Source: Plantago ovata (Eukaryota; Streptophyta; Magnoliopsida; Lamiales; Plantaginaceae). Taken from it: DNA of 64,000 nt. The DNA lies in assembly GCA_028274465.1 (NCBI GenBank), contig CM051458.1, positions 15,701,566-15,765,565 on the forward strand, in the 5' to 3' direction. Position 1 is the first letter of the stretch, and each line of letters starts with the position of its first letter. A program made the position numbers and the translations under genes. The notes under the pieces were generated by a model. It saw nothing but the letters and a program-made list of their open reading frames with translations, did no database searches and had not been told where the DNA came from. Shown piece after piece: positions 46,701 to 58,000 of this stretch.

Positions 46701-46739
46701 TGGTGCATTAGCAAGACGGTTGCTTCTTCTGGGAGGCAT
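43739..46739 (-). pseudogene. Tat element gag and protease
   Basis: It begins MPPRRSNRLANAPP, followed by a proline- and glutamine-rich region. The Retrotrans_gag core (FPTFESYDGTSCPKDYL, then AMKWWSRLPHRSIKSY) is split by a frameshift near 45600. A zinc-binding segment (CKFHKGKGHTSDEC, about 44890) follows, then an aspartic protease (RILVDTGCSANLIF). A single in-frame TGA at 44143-44141 and a frameshift near 43740 separate this frame from the RT frame. Confidence 0.88.
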
Positions 46740-46806
46740 ATTCGTGAAGTGTCACGAGGAGGAAAGTGGCTCGACCAGTAGGGCAAGGAATGACCTTTTG
46801 TGTCGC

Positions 46807-46826
46807 TTCCCACAGACGGCGCCAAA
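46807..46826 (-). other. Primer-binding site of the Tat element
   Basis: TTTGGCGCCGTCTGTGGGAA directly follows the LTR end (AACA) on the minus strand, the usual wording at this position in Tat/Athila elements. Confidence 0.8.
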
Positions 46827-47580
46827 TGTTGAAGGGTAATTCGTGTTTCTTTCTAAGTTCGCAATGGGTCGCTAATCTAAGTCCTTCTAGTTCTTCTTCT
46901 TGTAGTGTTCCCCTAAGGTAGGAAATAAGCCTTCTTGTAGCTTCCTCGTACCTGAAATAGACTAGAGGGGGGGTTAGTGTCTCTTGCCCGGTCTGTAAGG
47001 TATCAGACCGGAGAGGCGACTTTACGAGTAGGGAGTTGTGAGGCTTCCCTAGTAGGAGTAGTGAAAGTGGTGCTCGGGTGACGTAGTTAATGCTTACTGT
47101 TGAGGAGTAAATGAGGCCCTTTTATACTTGAGACCCTTCAGCTTCCGGTCATGTAGGATCACGCCACGTGTACGGCTAGGATTGAGGCCTTCCTCGGCCC
47201 AGGCCCATTAAGGAGGTCCGTGGGCCTTGGCCCAAGAGAGCAACCATGGCTGGTCGCTCTGTGGTCCTCGTGCCTCCCTTGTGCGTGGGCGATGCGAGTA
47301 GTGTCCTGCTCAGTTTCTGTCAAGGAGCGTTACCTTGACGTAAGGTCTCCTCGAGCCCGACAGAGGTGCTCCTCGAGCCCACTGGCAGCTTTGTCCTTGA
47401 GAGGAGCTTATTTTGAGGGCTGTCCTCCCAGTGATGGTCGGACCTTATGTTGGTCGATCCACACCTTAGTGACATACTTGGGTGTGGTCGTGCCCCTTGA
47501 GGGACGGCCTATGATGCTTTGTCGCGCTCTTAGACCGCTCCAGTTCGTACATGCGGACTGGACATATTTCAACCCTAACA
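46827..47580 (-). mobile_element. 5' LTR of the Tat element (754 bp)
   Basis: On the minus strand it starts TGTTAGGGTTGAAATATG at 47580 and ends ACCCTTCAACA at 46827, so the ends form an imperfect inverted repeat (TGTTAGGGT, ACCCTTCAACA). It is followed by the PBS. A matching 3' LTR is not in the window. Confidence 0.85.
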
Positions 47581-48430
47581 ATGTGGTTTGAGTCTATTGG
47601 TAATGGCTTTAGAGGCGATTTTGAAGATCACATTACTCAGGCTAATCGGGCGAAATTGGGTAATTTGGTTAGGAGAGTGACATTTTGGAATTAGGACTAC
47701 ATGGGTAAAATTTAACTTTGGGTCGAGGTTTCTATTATTCAAAAAATCAAGCACACAGAAAGTCACATTATCACCAACAATATTCCAAAAACGCTGGTAA
47801 AATAAAGCAGGTAAACCATCAGGACCAGGCGATTTTAAGGGAAACATGTCAAATAAAGCTTTCTTTACCTCATGGGGGGTGAACTGTTGTCGGAGGTCCT
47901 GGTTCATTTCCTCATCAACTCTTGCACGCATAACTCTAACAACATCATCAACCTGGGTCTCATTAGGCCTCTGTGACGCAAAGATATTGCTGAAGTATCC
48001 ATTCACAATCAAACCCATCTGTTCCATGCTATCCTGTGTCACACCCCTATCATCCAGCAAACTAGTAATCTCATTAATTTTAGCCCGGTGAGTTGCCTGT
48101 GAGTGAAAGAATTTAGTATTTCTATCACCCTCCGCCATCCACTGTACTTTAGATCGCTGCTTCCACATCAAATCTTGTCTATCCAATTCCTCCTCCAGCT
48201 CAGTTTTTACCACATTAATGCGGTCCCTAGTCTGCCCTGTGCGCGGCTGTGTATGCAGAGATTCCAGTTCCCGCTGTAGTTGTTTAACTTTCTTTTTTAC
48301 CGAACCAAAAACATTTTCCCCCAATTCGCTAACCCCAGCTGACAGTTTTCAACGTTTTTCAAAAATTCAACATCACTCATCCAATTCTCCTGCACTACCA
48401 TTGCACAATCTGCTGCACGCACCTTATTAA
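47581..48430 (-). pseudogene. L1-type LINE reverse transcriptase fragment
   Basis: The segment between endonuclease and RT of a plant L1-like ORF2: QWMAEGDRNTKFFHSQATHR, SLLDDRGVTQDSMEQMG, MFPLKSPGPDGLPALFYQRFW, VVLIPKCHSP, FRPISLSNVIFKIASKAITNRL. The frame is cut at 47581 by the Tat LTR, in the middle of the RT. The continuation would lie beyond the gap. A frameshift near 48320 separates off a short upstream part. The 5' junction with MULE DNA is near 48425. Confidence 0.85.
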
Positions 48431-48731
48431 TGGACAAAAACATTCCTATAGAATTGAGAATCCTATTTCTATGAATGTTTAAGCTTAAACTCAGTCTGTA
48501 ATCCATATAAAACTCATGGACAGCAGTAAACCTCAAGCACCAAATGAAACACAAACAGAGAGCATATAAAACTCAAGCATATATAAAAAAAAAATAACGT
48601 GCATCGACAGTGATATAACTCAAACAAGCACCAAATAAAACTCAAACAGACAACATATAAAACTCAAACATATAAAACTTATCCTCAAGCACCTTATTAA
48701 TGTACAAAAATATTCCTATAGAATTGAGAAT
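48420..48731. repeat. Direct repeat of about 43 bp in MULE DNA
   Basis: GCACCTTATTAATGGACAAA...ATTGAGAAT at about 48419-48461 recurs at 48689-48731 with two changes. The DNA between is filled with ATAAAACTCAA words. The first copy abuts the LINE 5' junction. Confidence 0.6.
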
Positions 48732-48742
48732 ACTCAATAAGA

Positions 48743-51700
48743 ATAATCACATCAATTGTTTCCTTCTCCAACTGTGCATTTGTAGGGATTCCTTCAGGGA
48801 TGCAGAATTTGAGAATTCTATCATCGGAATCCTCAGTTTCATCCTATGAATTTGTTCAAGAGAAAGCCCCGGTAGATCACATCCCTTACTGATGGGAAAC
48901 TCTATCTTGCTCCTTGGTTGTTTACCAAAACCGCGGACCTCCTCAGCAGCAAATCTTTCAATCAGTATGTCATTAGTCCAATGCTGAATCAAAGGCAACG
49001 TTATTGGCATGTCGTTGCCTTTGTACATGAATCTGTAAATGAATAAAAAAAAAGTTAGCTAAAGAAAACATGACGATTAAACATGTAAAAAAAAACTAAA
49101 AAGTTATAATATAAGATGACGTACCTATGCGCATATGCAAGCAGCATCACAGGGACACAAGCATAGAGTGTACACTTGTTCTTACTGTTACCCTCCCCAA
49201 GAAGCTTATTGAAGCCTTGAACAATGTTTGTAATGACGAAGGAGCACCAATCTAACTCCTTCAACTTGTCTACATCATCAATTGCACAGGCAAGCCTGAC
49301 AACAAAAAAAGAGATACATATATATATAAAACTCAAACAACAACAAATATAAAAACTGAAACAAAACAGCATATAAAAACTCAAACATATAAAACTTATA
49401 CTCAAGTAAATATAATCCCTAAAACTCAAAAGCTGAAAAATGTAAAACTCAAACAAATACCATATAAAAGACTAAAACGCACTTAACCTCAAAACAAACA
49501 GCATTGCATAATTGAGAAAAAAAAAGTAATAATTAATTACAGACGAGGACATACTTGAAATCTGCATTACTGCTGGATGTTGGAGCGAGAAAAACCGCAC
49601 ATGCATACATTACAAACAACTTCTTGAATGAAGGACCGCCATGTGGAAGGTTTTTAAGTGCTTCAGCCATCCTAGCACTCGGGAACTCATAGACCTCAAC
49701 ATGTGATCCAGGCCGATTCCGTCTAATATAACCTCTAAATTCAGAATCCCACCAATCTCGAACATTTTTAACTCTCTGAAACTCTGGTCCTTTCTCTGAC
49801 AGCTTGAAGAGACGGATAGGATTCCGAGGGAAATATGACAACTTCAGGATGTCATGCACATCCAAAGCGGTCAAATGGTACGAATTGGCACCAATATCTT
49901 GCAGAAGAGTGTTGCAATCAAAGTTGTCCATCAGCCACGGTATTATACTCAAGGAAAGGCATCAAATCCAAGCTTCAAAAGTCCTCCAAAGCCTATTGCA
50001 ATGACATCAGCCTTCTGTTCCTCGGTCAAAGATTTAATGACATTGAACATTGAACTGACTTTGCATTGAGTTGTAATAGGACGCATTTTCTTATCAGCTG
50101 CAAAAACATTGATAATAACATGATTCTCAACATGATTCTTAACAAATTTACAGAACAGAGATACATAGAGCAGAATTTTACACATTTACAAAGCAAAAAC
50201 TTAGATACAGAGCAGAGATAAAACTCAAACATGCATCAAATAAAACTCAAACAAAACATCATATGAAACTCAAAACTATGAAATTTATCCTCAAGGACCA
50301 TATTAGTGTAGAGAAATTGAGTTTTATCTAGTGTTTGCTTCAGTTTTATCTGATGCATGTTTAATAACATGATTCTTAACAAATTTACAGAACAAAGATA
50401 CAGAGAGCAGAATTTTACACATTTACAAAGCAAAAACTTAGATACAGAGCAGAGAATTTCATAAATAACATGATTCTTAAACATCATTCTTAACAAATTT
50501 ACAGAACAATAGATACAGAGAGCAGAATTTTACACATTTACAAAGCAAAATTTTAGATACAGAGCTGAATTATCGTTAATTAATGTTGTTATACCATTCC
50601 TTGCTACAACCACAACTTTCTTGACCTTTGGTTTTTTTGATTCCACTGCCATAGTTACAAAATAAAAAAGTAAACATTAATAATCAGAATAATATAATAT
50701 ATGTAAGACATAAATAAACATAAAGAAAATATATAAACTCATTTATATACCCTTTTGTGAGACTGTCACAATTTCCTTCTTTCCCGTTGGGCCTTTATCA
50801 GCATCCTTCCTCCTTTGCTTGACTACAGCAACATCTAGTGTCTTAGCATTTTTGACACTATCTTTTGAAGCCTCCGAAGGTGAGTACTCAGAAGTATCAT
50901 CATCATCATCACATTTCCTTTTCTTACTCTGAGGAGTATCGAAGGAATTCGAAGGTGTACCATCATCAGAGGGTATGAAGGAAGGTATCTCAAAGTCTTT
51001 TTCCTTTTGATTCCCTACAAAACAGCATACAAGAGTTAACACAAATTAACTCAAACATACACTCTAACAAGCACCACATAAAACTCAAAACAAACAGCAT
51101 ATAAAACTCAAACCTCAAACTAAAACTAAGCGTGTATATTTTTCTAAAAGCCTAGATGAATTGGTGAACCCTAAATACCCTGAAATTAATTGAATTACTT
51201 CTATGAATGTTCAATGTTAAACTCAGTCTGGAATGCATATAAAAATCATGGACAGTGGTAAAATTCAAACAAACACCAAATAAAACTCAAAACAAAGAGC
51301 ATATAAAACTCAAACATACACTAAAACCTCAAACTAAAACTAAGGGTGTATCAAACCTCAAACACACTTACCAGCATCTACTTTCCTTTTCTTGTTATCA
51401 TGTGCTTGCTTTGTCCTTATCTCCTGATTTGTTATGGAATGCTCATTATCTGCAGCATCATCGTTGTTTGTAGGCTGTTTCCTCTTTGACCTACGAGGTT
51501 GTTGAACGTTTCCAGTAGCATCACTGGGCTCATTCCTCGTTGACCTACGAACATTTTGAACCTTTGTAGGTGCTCCCTTTACAGTAGCATCAACTCCCTT
51601 ACCTTTCTTTACTGTTTTTTCTGGTTCCTTACCTTTCTTCTCCTGTGGTGGTTTAACTCCCTTGCCTTGCTTCCCTGGTGCCTTGCCTTGATCACTCATT

Positions 51701-51905
51701 GTCCCCTCTGAATCAATAACATCCTTGTTTGCGTCCGCATGATGGAAAGCAGCAATATCAAGGACAGATTTAGAAAAAAGCGCCATAGCTTTATCAACCA
51801 CTTCTGCATCAATTCTTCTAACAGGAGAATTATCAACCACAGGAGCAGTACCAGCAGCAGGAGAAGCATTAGAATCATAAGTGCAAATATCAACCATGAT
51901 TGCTG
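48743..51905 (-). CDS. MULE accessory gene resembling the N-terminal half of Ulp1-MULE proteins, 3' truncated
   Basis: Exons with GT-AG borders on the minus strand: 51905-51372 (MVDICTYDSNASP; basic and proline-rich, RSKRKQ nuclear-signal-like), 51013-50753 (acidic, KKRKCDDDDDTSEY), 50644-50598, 50101-49556 (MRPITTQCKVSSMFNVIKSL, IGFGGLLKLGFDAFP, PWLMDNFD, LTALDVHDILKL), 49297-49125 (CAIDDVDKLKELDWCSFVI, TLYACVPVMLLAYAHR) and 49031-48743 (IQHWTNDILIERF). This wording recalls plant transposon proteins that end in a Ulp1-type cysteine protease, but no protease domain follows; the LINE/Tat insertion or truncation removed it. One frameshift near 49970 is seen. Expected role: a nuclear accessory factor of the element. 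The family match is from memory of the pattern, not proven. Confidence 0.6.
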
Positions 51906-52700
51906 CAAAAAAAAACACAAAGAAAATAAACTCAAAACACTCAAACTCAAGTAAAACTCAAACATAATATAAGTAAAACTCAAACTTAACAACAATAAAA
52001 CTCAAAGTTATAGGAGCTGATGAGCTGACTCTTAAGATCATATAAACCTCAAACTTAATAAAAGTAAATCTCAAACAACCACTATACAAAGACTTATAAC
52101 ACATGCAGAGAGATTCAACACACAAAAAACTCAAACTCAAACTTATAGGAGCTAATGAGCTGACTCTTATACGTAAGATCATATAAACCTCAAATTTAAT
52201 AACAGTAAATCTCAAACAACCACTATACAAAGATTTATAACACATGGAGAGAGATCCAACACACAAAATTGAAAACAAAACACAGATCGAACCACTTACT
52301 TGCATTAGGTTTTATAGAAGACAGAAAACAAACAGAGATGAAGATATCGAAGCACTTACAACCAACGAAATCAAGCTAAATAAGCTTCACTGAGTGTGGA
52401 TGAACTGCAAAAACCTAGCAAAACCGACAAAATGTAGAGTTAGGGTTTCGACATCAATCTAACATCCAAAAATGCGTGAATAAGAAGAAAAACTAGCAAA
52501 ATTGAAGAAATATATGATGAAATAGTAGATTAGGGTTCCAAAAATGAATGGAGAACAATAGGATTAAACGAAAACTCACCTTCAACAGCTTAAAAAGACA
52601 ATCAAGATGCATGCGAAGACAATCGAGATGGCAGAGACGACGATTCAAGCTTCAATTCAGGCGACGGAGCTTCAATTCACACGGCACACAACTTTAGTAG
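51906..52700 (-). promoter_or_regulatory. 5' region of the MULE accessory gene
   Basis: Minus-strand sequence upstream of the first coding exon, with ATAAAACTCAAAC words (51940-52240). A duplicated block carrying TCATATAAACCTCAAA and AAATCTCAAACAACCACTAT lies at about 52035-52100 and 52180-52250. A 5' UTR or promoter is likely here but cannot be delimited. Confidence 0.35.
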
Positions 52701-52915
52701 CTATAAACGAAAATAACCCGATTGTCCTATTTATACATAAATGAAAACAAAGAGGGCGATTGTCCTATTTATACATAACCCGTTTTCATAACCCGATACC
52801 ATTAATCCGGTTAGAACCCATGACCCGCGAGATTCTTTAAATGGATTGATTTGGATTGAGCTGGATTGGTTTGTCTCACGACCTCAAGTTAGAAAGTGGT
52901 CTTAAATAAGAAATT

Positions 52916-52926
52916 GTATAAAACTA
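52916..52926 (+). repeat. Right target-site duplication candidate of the MULE
   Basis: GTATAAAACTA, identical to 5706-5716, directly after the right end-like sequence at about 52880-52915. Confidence 0.5.
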
Positions 52927-53227
52927 TTAGCAACATTACTAATTTATAATTAACCATAATTATTGTGATTAATTCCCAGTGGGCCATAATAACGGACGTT
53001 CTGATGATAATTACTTGCCGCGGGAGGCCCATTATACGCGGTGGTTGGGTAACATTAGTAGCTATAGGTGCAGCAACGTTGTATGGGACAAAAATCAAGG
53101 TGAGCGTCAAATTCATGGAAAGTAGAGGCGCAGTGCTAAAACCATTGATTAGTTGATCCGGTGAGATAGCAAATATTGCATGAGAATTCGTCTGAACCCG
53201 GGTAGCGGGTAGGGTTTGCGAAAGTGA
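52927..53227. other. Intergenic flank right of the MULE
   Basis: AT-rich then mixed sequence. A 63-codon open frame (52965-53156, +) with a hydrophobic stretch (WVTLVAIGAATLYG) has no supporting context. No gene called. Confidence 0.35.
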
Positions 53228-53487
53228 GGATCAACTAGGGCTGATAACGAGCCGATTCGATCTGATTGTTGACTCTATCGATTAATGATCATCAGAAATA
53301 TAGGACTGATCGTGATCGACTTGGGACCGTCGAACTTCACAAAATTGTGATCGTGATCGGCTCGTCAAATGATCACATTGATCGCGATCGCTCGGCTCGT
53401 TAAAGCAAGAAAATTAGCTTTTTTACTATGAAAATTTGTGAATCATAGATACAATCTATTACAAACACTACAAAAAATAAGACTAAC

Positions 53488-54024
53488 ATAAACCTTGTTC
53501 GCGACACTCTCTTGGATGTATGCTACCGTTCTGGCATCTCTACTTGTAAGGAGGTGAATATTGGTTTGAGTGACGGGAGTGACCGGTCCCTCCGTCCTGC
53601 TGACTTGCTCCTTTACGCTTGGAATAGAGGGCGGGATGTTTCTGGGGATCTGACCGGGTCTTCCCCCTTGACCCGGTCTGGGTTGGTGGACTTTGTGCCT
53701 GGACATGCGGTTGCTGATGCTGCCAAGCGTAAGTGTGCGAAGTATCGGGACTTGTGTGCGGCTAAGGGATATGGATTTCTTTCTTTCTCTTTCTCGTCAC
53801 TTGGGGAGTTGGATGCTGAGGCGGTGGATTTGCGTGTCAGAATCCGGGGGTTTGCTTTGGCTCAGGATGCTGGGACACGTGGTTCTCTTCATATTTTCCC
53901 AAGGATTAGTTTTGCTATTGCTAAGGGAGTGGCGGCACAACTTGTTTCTCGACTCCCCTCTAATTTTGTGTAAACTTTCATTGTTTTTTATTTATTATTA
54001 TTATTATAATAATAAAAAAATAAA

Positions 54025-54109
<85 letters not shown>
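53488..54109 (+). pseudogene. Zinc-finger LINE copy 1, 3' fragment with (AAT)n tail
   Basis: A 5'-truncated copy starting within the ORF at NLVRDTLLDVCYRSG. The remaining C-terminal domain has LRPADLLLYAWNRG and GDLTGSSPL, the spacing of a PD-(D/E)XK restriction-like endonuclease, and ends LVSRLPSNFV-TAA at 53973. A pure (AAT)n tract follows (53988-54109). The frame is open over the whole fragment. A nearly identical fragment is copy 3. Confidence 0.8.
53988..54109. repeat. (AAT)n microsatellite
   Basis: About 35 uninterrupted AAT units at the 3' end of LINE copy 1; LINE copy 2 starts at its right edge. Confidence 0.95.
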
Positions 54110-54223
54110 GGCTCTGGCGATTTGCGATTGCCTTCTCCATGCGCCGTCGATGTCGATCGATCCAGTCTTGGGCGTTTTTTTCACTGGGTATTGAGCGTCT
54201 CTATTCAGGTAAGGGGTTCTTGT

Positions 54224-55003
54224 AGGGAAAATTGTATTTTTGGTCCCCTAACTAGACGTTCCACGCGAATGCGGTCCTAATTGATTTAAAAAAATATAAA
54301 TACGGTCCCTCCACACTCCAATATATGAATGAGGATGAATTATGAAGAATTAGGACGAATTAGGACGAATTAGACGGTGACATGGATGATGAACTGGATA
54401 TTAATATGTAAGAAAAAAGAAAAAAAGCAAAAAATAAGCTCCTAAAGCTCAATGGCGGATCAAAGCTCGGATCATGGAGCTTAAATAAGCTCCAAATCGG
54501 AGCTTTTAAAGCTCCGATCATGGAGCTTATTAATCTCCAGATCGGAGGTTTTTAATGCTCCGGTCATGGAGCTTAAATAAGCTTCGGATCGGAGCTTTTA
54601 AAGCTCCGATCATGGAGCTTATTAATCTCCAGATCGGAGCTTTTTAATGCTCCGGTCATGGAGCTTAAATAAGCTACCAATCGGAGCTTTTTAAAGCTCC
54701 GATCATGGAACTTTCCGTCCATGGCGGAGCTCCGACCATGGTGGTATGGTCGGAGCCCTTTTTTAAAATATTATTTATTTTATTTCATTTTGGAGTGTGA
54801 AGGAATCTGATTATTTTTCTTTCTTAATTTTTATTGTTTACTCATTTTTTCCAACTCAAATGCCAAATCACCCTCCACATATGCAAATACGTATAAATAC
54901 GGGACCAAATACGCACAAGGGACGTTTTTTGCATTTTTACGATCCACTTGGGACCTCTTTCACGAGGGATGGTCAGTTAGGGGACCAAAAATGCAATTTT
55001 CCC
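54224..55003. mobile_element. 780-bp MULE-type MITE in LINE copy 2
   Basis: Perfect 9-bp target duplications GGTTCTTGT (54215-54223 and 55004-55012) flank terminal inverted repeats of about 28 bp that start GGGAAAATTG and continue with ATTTTTGGTCCCC (one mismatch). The 9-bp duplication points to the Mutator superfamily. It has no coding capacity. It contains the 46-bp satellite below. Confidence 0.9.
54471..54720. repeat. 46-bp palindromic satellite in the MITE
   Basis: Units start with (A/G)TCATGGA at 54471, 54517, 54563, 54609, 54655 and 54702. Two unit types alternate (GGAGCTTAAATAAGCT and GGAGCTTATTAATCTCC), and each contains GGAGCT/AGCTCC arms able to form hairpins. Confidence 0.85.
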
Positions 55004-58000
55004 GGTTCTTGTATCTTGTGCGGCTCTGGTTTATATTTGGTGGTTTCCGTTTCTCGGCGTCTCAGGCCCTCTGGTCTGGTACGCGGTTTTCTGTGGCTTC
55101 CGTTTCTCTGTGATTTTGCTCCCTATTTTTAAGGTTCAGGTCTGCACCACTGCATTCTGGTTCTGGCCGCCTTCTTTTGCGGCTCTGTACTCCAATTTCC
55201 GTGTTATTTTGCGGCTCAGTTTTTGGCGTTGTTGTAGTCCTTTTTTTTCCGGTCGGTCATCTCTGTTTCTGGCTCTGTTTATTTTGGACTTGGTGTTGAT
55301 CTTCACTGTGTGCTGTGATCGGGCCTTGGTATTTATTTTGCTGTGTTTGTCTTTCCTTGGCTATTGGAGTGGTTGGCAGGCAGTTTGTTTGTCGGCTTCT
55401 TTCTTGTTTCAGCTCTGTTGTCTGTGTTTTGCTGCAGCCCCTCTTACCTTTTTGCTGTTGTGATATGCTTTGCAAGTAGTTGGTTTCCTTGTTGGCTTGT
55501 GGCACATGGTGGGTTTTTGTGGTTTTGCAGGTGGTCTTTCGTTGGTTTGGATTTGGTCTTGTGATTGGGTTTTTGTGGTGTTTTTTTCACGAGGTTTGCA
55601 TGGCCAATAACGTTGCGGAATTTATTCCGTGTCCGTTGCGAGGCTGCGAGGGTTGTAGTTGTGGTCGCGATGCCAGGGGTCTTCGCAGGAGTTATTTTGT
55701 TACTCATTTTAGAACCCAACATTTTACGACGGCGGCGTTAAAGGCTTCTCACAAAGCTCGTATTGCTAGTGACTTCACCTTATTCTCAGCTTTGGACCTT
55801 GCTCTCCATCAGGCGGGTATTTGGTTGTGTGGCGATTGCTTTTGTACGCACACGTTCTCTAAGATCTGTAGGCATGATGATGGCACAATGGTTTTTGCGC
55901 CTGCTTTGGAGGATGTCGCTATCCTTGGCATACCTGTACCTATTATTGCGAACCACACGGGTTCTGGGGTCAGTTCTGGTGTGGGTTCTGATTTGAGTTC
56001 TTCTGGGTCTTCCCGGGAGAATGATGGTGGGGTGGGCTCTCTTTACTTGGACGTTGACCTCCTTGACCGCTTATTTTCGAAGCAAAACGCGTACGGTCAA
56101 GTGCATTCCTCCTAAGTTGAGGCTTGGTTTCTCCAGAATCTTTCTCAGTGCACTTGACAAGGTTTTAGCTTGCCCGGGTGATTTGGCAGCGTGGGTGGAG
56201 CTTCTTATCTTGCCGTGTTGCACCCTGGCTGTTTTTTTGCCGTTGGGTAGAGCTCAACGCCGGTCCGGAGAGAGGGAGCGGTGTCAGTTTGTTGGCATCT
56301 CTAGTGCCATTGCTCGGTGGAGGGATCCTGGGGAGAGGCTTGGTCTGGTTAGGGACCGTTTAGCTGACTCTTCCTCTACAAGGCGGAGGTTTTTAAAACC
56401 TAAGGACTCTGAGGAGGCTAACATTTCCCAGTGCAAGCGGAAGTTGGGCGACGGACATTTTTCTGCTACTATTAAGATCCTCACTTTCTCTGGTGTTGCT
56501 CCTGATTCCCCTGACACCCTGGCTGAGTTGGAGTCCAAGCATCCCTGGGCATCTCCTCCGGTTGTGCCTTCTTCCACGCTCCCGGTGGAGGCGCTGGTTG
56601 TTCACAAGGATCAGGTGTTGGATCGGATCCGGAGCTTCCCCAAAGGTACGTCCTGTGGTCGAGACGGACTCCGAGCCCAACATTTTTCGGATGTTTTGGG
56701 CGGTGCTGCTTCTCCTGTTTCTGATGATTTGTTAGCTTCTATCACCGGGGTCGTCAATCTTTTCCTTTCGAGTAAGTGTCCTGGTCAGCTTGGAGAGTTT
56801 ATAGCCAGTGCTCCTTTGACTCCGCTAGTTAAGCCTAGAGGGGGTATTCGGCCCATTGCCATCGGTACTGTGTGGAGGAGGCTTGTCTCTAAGGTTGTCT
56901 CTTCTTTTGTCGGAAAGTCAATGAGTTCCTACTTACACGACTTTCAGTTTGGTGTTGGGGTGCCGGGCGGTTGTGAGGCTGTGCTTCATGTTGTCAGCAG
57001 GTTTGTGGAGGCCAGAGGAGACGAGGTTGGGCTCTCTATGCTTTTAGTAGTTTTCAGGAATGCTTTTAACCTCGTTGACTGGAGCGCCATTCTTCAGGAG
57101 ACTCGGCTGAGGTGCCCGGCCATTTCTCCCTGGGTGGAGTTCTGTTATTCCCATCCTGCTCGACTTTACTATGGTGATTCGGTCCTCTGGTCTTCTCAGG
57201 GGGTTCAGCAAGGCGATCCTTTGGGTCCTCTATTATTTTCTATGGTTTTGCAACCGCTGGTTCATGCTATTCACCAGGCATGTGAGCTCTCTCTTCAGGC
57301 GTGGTATCTCGATGACGACACTATTATTGGTGATACTCTTATGGCCGCCAAGGCGTTAGATATCATCCGTGTCGGTGGGAAAGCCCGGGGGTTGCACCTG
57401 AATGTCGATAAGACTGAGCTTTTCTGGCCAGTGGAGGACCCTCGTGGAAGGGTGGCTGGCCTCTTCCCGGCTTCTATCTCTCGTCCGCTTCAGGGTGTCA
57501 AGCTCCTTGGGGGATCTGTTAGCGCAGATTCCGGGTTTTGCCATGATTTGGTTGTGCGTTGGGTATCCAAGACTATCTCTCTGTTGGAGGCTATTTGCAA
57601 GCTCGATGATCCCCAGTGTGAGCTTCTTCTTCTTCGCAATTGTGCGGGGGTGGCGAAGTTATCTTTTGCTTTGAGGACCTGCCCTCCTTTGTCTTGTGGT
57701 GATGCTTTAGTTCAGTTTGATTAGGCCTTGCGTCCCTTCCTTGGAGATGATCGTTACAGGTTCAGGGCCTGGTTTTGGGGATTGGCAATGGCGGCTTGCC
57801 ACACTTCCCATAAGACTTGGAGGTCTTGGGGTTTTATGTGCTACGGATGTCAGCCAGTATGCTTTTCTCGCCTCTCGCTTGCAGTCTAGCTCTTTGCAGG
57901 ATCGGATTTTAGCGAGGTCTGGGATTGAATCGCCTGGCCCTACCTTTCAGTCTGTTCTGGACACTTTCTCGGCCTTCCGTGGTGTCATTTCTCACTCTGT

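Larger units (their letters stand above)
38046..47580 (-). mobile_element. Tat-lineage Ty3-gypsy element lacking its 3' LTR in the assembly
   Basis: The 5' LTR (46827-47580), PBS, gag, protease, RT, two RNase H domains, integrase and an antisense extra ORF lie in order on the minus strand. The tandem archaeal-type RNase H after the degenerate retroviral one, YVDDMLVKS in the RT, and the antisense ORF between pol and the 3' LTR mark the Tat group (Retand/Ogre relatives). It is inserted in the L1-like LINE fragment. The far end is lost in the gap. Confidence 0.85.
5717..52915. mobile_element. Giant nested Mutator-like element (MULE) with FAR1, RPA-like and Ulp1-MULE-like genes
   Basis: The 11-bp direct repeat GTATAAAACTA flanks the region (5706-5716 and 52916-52926), as expected for a MULE target duplication of 8-11 bp. 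Inside each end lies related sequence in inverted orientation, with GAGACCACT and TCGTGAGAC at the left, and AAGACCACT and TCGTGAGAC in the reverse complement of the right. Native parts are 5717-8561, 11062-about 14280 and about 48430-52915, some 10.5 kb; the rest is nested insertions. Left and right native parts share intronic blocks and the GAGTTTTATAT motif. The terminal inverted similarity is short and does not reach the very ends, so the boundaries are an inference. A Helitron origin is less likely because of the FAR1 transposase and the target duplication. Confidence 0.55.

Noticed and set aside
53978..54280. Poly-isoleucine and poly-tyrosine frames
   Set aside because: Translations of the (AAT)n microsatellite.
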